Assembly (NCBI GenBank): GCA_023807065.1
Contig: JAJJLU010003639.1
Span: forward strand, 1-43,048
From: Isotricha intestinalis
Lineage: Eukaryota; Ciliophora; Litostomatea; Vestibuliferida; Isotrichidae
Length of the DNA: 43,048 bases
Reading direction: 5' to 3'
Made by a program: the position numbers and the translations under genes
Shown here: one piece after another, positions 40,484 to 43,048 of the stretch
Layout of the letters: every line of letters starts with the position of its first letter
How positions within the stretch are numbered: position 1 is the stretch's first letter
Notes under the pieces: model-generated
Databases searched by the model: none
Seen by the model: the letters and a program-made list of their open reading frames with translations, nothing else
What the model was told of the DNA's origin: nothing

Positions 40484-41069
40484 ATTATATAAAAATAAAA
40501 CAAACTTTATTTTAAACTTTGATGATGAAAAATTCAGCTTTATTTTTGGTGATAAACAATATGATAGATTATTTCCCATTTTACAAATAAATGAAAAAAA
40601 AAATTTATTTTTGTCTTTAAATTCTATGATACAAATATATGTGACTAAAAAAAAAGAAAAAAAACTAAAAGATGTAACTATTATATCCAAAGAAGAAAAT
40701 ATAAATAAAAAGAAGACAATTTTTTATCTAAAATTTATTATTAAATGTTCTGGAAAAATTGACTCATCAAATTTTATTGAGGAATTAAATAATTTTAATG
40801 AAGACAACTATGATTTAATATCTGATAAAAAATTTTTATCATCTAATTTATTCTTTTCAAATAACAGTATAATACCTAAAATCTGGGCATTACTTTTTTC
40901 ATTCAAACCAGATTCTGATGTTTTAAAATATATTATTGATAATTTTATTCCATTTGAAAGAGATATTTTTTATATTATTAAAAATAATTTTTCTGATTTT
41001 TTAATAGATAAATATCAAATTGAAAATGATATTGAATTTACTGATAAGATGAGTTTTCTTTGGAAATAA
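40386..41069 (+). CDS. Giant AAA+ protein, segment 3 (post-ring region)
   Basis: The open frame here overlaps the end of segment 2. Real coding in it begins between about 40469 and 40538; earlier residues are the out-of-frame shadow. Protein-like sequence follows: NKTNFILNFDDEKFSFIFGD, KQYDRLFPILQINEKKNLFL, a Lys-rich loop, then FSFKPDSDVLKYIIDNFIPF. There are two ways to join it to segment 2. Dropping one A of the AAAAA at 40469-40473 gives LLYKMMIELYKNKTNF. An 82-base GT...AG intron from 40456 to 40537 also restores frame. The segment ends at TAA 41067-41069 and coding resumes at 41078 or later in another frame. No domain is recognised; it would lie where midasin has its linker. Confidence 0.65.
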   Translation: MWLKQFFLIIFLKKNSKTMILKFCFYYIKMMIELYKNKTNFILNFDDEKFSFIFGDKQYDRLFPILQINEKKNLFLSLNSMIQIYVTKKKEKKLKDVTIISKEENINKKKTIFYLKFIIKCSGKIDSSNFIEELNNFNEDNYDLISDKKFLSSNLFFSNNSIIPKIWALLFSFKPDSDVLKYIIDNFIPFERDIFYIIKNNFSDFLIDKYQIENDIEFTDKMSFLWK

Positions 41070-41087
41070 ATAATTGAGAAAAAATAG
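41053..41087 (+). other. Putative 35-base GT-AG mini-intron in the giant AAA+ gene
   Basis: GT at 41053-41054 and TAG at 41085-41087. Removing 41053-41087 joins codons ...GAT AAG ATG A|AA AAA GGA TTA AGA and passes exactly from segment 3 to the frame of segment 4 (DKMKKGLREEEY). Every one of the three frames has a stop in this stretch (TAA 41067, TAA 41071, TGA 41075), so no single inserted or lost base can repair it. An alternative acceptor at 41077-41078 (26-base intron) also keeps frame. The donor GTTTTC is not a strong consensus, so two sequencing errors or gene decay remain possible. Confidence 0.45.
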
Positions 41088-43048
41088 AAAAAGGATTAAG
41101 AGAAGAAGAATATAAAAGTTATGAAAATAAAATTGAAAAAGAAATGTCGGATTTAGAGAAAATAAAAGAATTTTCTTGGCCTGAGAAAAATTATATTGAA
41201 TATCAACAAATTTTAAGTGAGCAATTAGAAGAAATTAAAAATAAAATTAATATTGAAGAGAAGAATAACAAATTCAAAGAAGCTCAAACTCATTTAAGAA
41301 ATATTAAACAATCATTATCAAAATTACCTGTAAAAGGAGGATTGGAAATTTATAAAATAGATATCATTGAAAAAATAAATAATCTTTTAAAAGAAAATTT
41401 AGATGAAATATTATCTAAAACACCTATAATAGAACAAGAAATAAAAGATCTTGAATTACTTTCAAAAGAAAAAATCATTTCATCAAAAGGAAATGATATA
41501 AATTGGGGAAATCCTATATTAATTAAAAATTTAAATAGAAATTCAACTTTAATCAAATTATATAAAAATATGTTATATTATTCCTCATGCAACGAATTAA
41601 AAGAAAAAATTTTAACTTCCAAAGATAATAAAGAAAGAATGAGATATGGAGCTCAAATGGAAAAATTTGGATTAAAATCTTTATTAAAATTTATAAATTC
41701 TTTAGGAAATGAAGCTTTAGGAAAACTAAATCGAAAAATAATTGAAAGTATGTTTAGAGTTCCATTGATGCTTAAAATATGGAATGATTCAATTGATCAA
41801 ATTAATGTTAAAAATTTTTTGACAAATCTAAACAATAAAAAATTAAGAACTCAAATAACTGATGAAGAATATGAATTCACATATCAAATTGCTTCAGATT
41901 ATTCACTAACAACAAAAATAATTTTACCTAAATTTGAGCCGAGAGATATTATTTATTTATTCTTTCAATATAATGAAAATAGTTCTTTTTCGGCTGGACC
42001 AATTTTTGATAAAATAGATTTACCATTAATATCAATGAATACTATATATCAAGAAGTATTAGATACTATTAATGACAAAAGACTAGATAATATGTGTGAC
42101 ATTTCTACAGCTTGTGCTCAAATAATGTATAGAGAATTAATGAAAAAATTTGATACTGAATTACCTGATAATTATGATGAATTAATCCGATATTTTTTAA
42201 AAGAAGAAAAAGAAACACAATCAGTATTAGAAAAAAAAGAATTAAACGCCATTATCAATGTAATGAAATTAGCAAAATATTTTGATGATATAAGAAATTC
42301 AGATGTAAACAATAAAATGGATTTTGAAGATATGAAAATATTTAATAAAGAAAATGAACAAAGAATTGAAATTCAATCATTACTTTCAAAAAAAATAAAT
42401 CCATCATTCAAATTTTATATTATCAATAATTTACAATTATTACAAACTTTAATAAACGATAATTTAAAAAAAGAAGAAATTAATGAATTATTTAATTCAA
42501 AAGAAATTTATATTCCATTTTGGGTATTTTTAATTAGGAATATGTCTTCAATAAATTGTATAAAATATGATTTAGAAAGTAATCCATTTTCTAAAGACAT
42601 TTCAGTCGAAATAAGACAAAAAATTGAAGAAATTATTAAAAAAGATAATAAATTAGATGATGGATGGCTTAATTTAATCCAAAAAGAAATCCCAAATGAA
42701 ATATTAATAACTAATATTCATTTATTTTATACATTTTATAATAATTTATTTGATAAATGTATTTTTGTTGGAAGTTGTAAAAAGGAAATTCAGAAACTTT
42801 TTAAAAAATTTTATTTTGAAGTAATAAAAAAAGAATTCGAAGGGAATATGGGTAGTCTTCTTGATGATAATATTATAAACTCAAATGATAATATATTAAA
42901 ATTTATTTATGCTCCGAAAGATTATATTAAAAAGCAAATATGTGATGATTTTTTTGAAAAAACACAAAATATAATGGAAGGAGATAAATATAAAGATTTA
43001 GAAAAAAATTTAGATATTTTTATAAAAGAAATACCAGAAAAGCTCAAA
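41078..43048 (+). CDS. Giant AAA+ protein, segment 4 (C-terminal region, runs off window end)
   Basis: One frame is open for 657 codons from 41078 to the last base without a stop, far too long for chance in DNA this rich in TAA. It starts EKIEKGLREEEYKSYENK, passes an amphipathic helical stretch, and contains moderately complex segments such as KLPVKGGLEIYKIDIIEKIN, YGAQMEKFGLKSLLKFINSL, LPKFEPRDIIYLFFQYNE and IPNEILITNIHLFYTFYNNL. These look like a folded, mostly helical domain. No VWA/MIDAS, RING or other named domain is visible yet; the C-terminus lies outside the window. With the segments before it, the protein already exceeds 3,300 residues. Confidence 0.8.

Noticed and set aside
9329..43048. 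A non-standard genetic code (TAA/TAG as Gln or TGA as Cys) or Euplotes-style frameshifting to explain the broken frames
   Set aside because: Thousands of codons of midasin and the giant AAA+ gene contain no in-frame TAA, TAG or TGA, and Cys is written TGT/TGC. The breaks do not share an AAA-TAA slippery context with one shift.

Overview
This is an extremely A/T-rich piece of a microbial eukaryote nuclear genome. The evidence is long intronless coding regions using the standard code (TAA/TGA stops, AGA for Arg, TTA for Leu), Asn-rich low-complexity tracts encoded by AAT, a complete midasin gene, type I membrane proteins with signal peptides, and no bacterial-style operons or ribosome binding sites. 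I cannot name the organism. Very A/T-rich, intron-poor or anaerobic lineages (gut chytrid fungi, parabasalids and other amoeboid or flagellate protists) would fit, and the sequence alone does not decide among them.

Layout. Positions 2-328 hold the 3' end of an unknown gene. 744-3617 (minus) encodes a long coiled-coil protein, divergent from a single-repeat Myb/SANT protein at 4581-6005. Two single-pass membrane proteins follow: a Cys-rich one (6221-7366) and a pepsin-fold protein that has lost both catalytic Asp residues (7645-8949). 9329-23459 is one midasin (MDN1/Rea1) gene of about 4,700 codons, with six AAA+ modules, a linker, an acidic Asn-rich region and a C-terminal MIDAS domain. Its frame is broken once, exactly in a run of 12 A at 18061-18072. 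On the minus strand, 23671-25821 and 28292-30361 are paralogous secreted or membrane S41/CPAF-like proteins. The first keeps a plausible His/Ser/Glu triad and the second has lost it. A decayed third copy lies at 32518-32815 and another coding relic at 31509-31757.

From 32884 to the window end runs a second giant chain with six midasin/dynein-type AAA+ modules, not finished at 43048. Its frame changes three times (about 33521-33543, 40469-40483 and 41053-41087). The last change cannot be repaired by one indel, but it fits a tiny 35-base GT-AG intron. Its Walker-motif pattern differs from midasin: only modules 1 and 3 look fully intact, against modules 2-5 in midasin.

Together the window contains a core ribosome-biogenesis ATPase, a second ring ATPase of unknown job, and between them a small decaying family of membrane-anchored S41-type proteins. 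The second ATPase and the S41 pseudoenzyme pair are the least ordinary parts. No tRNA, rRNA, CRISPR array or transposon was recognised.
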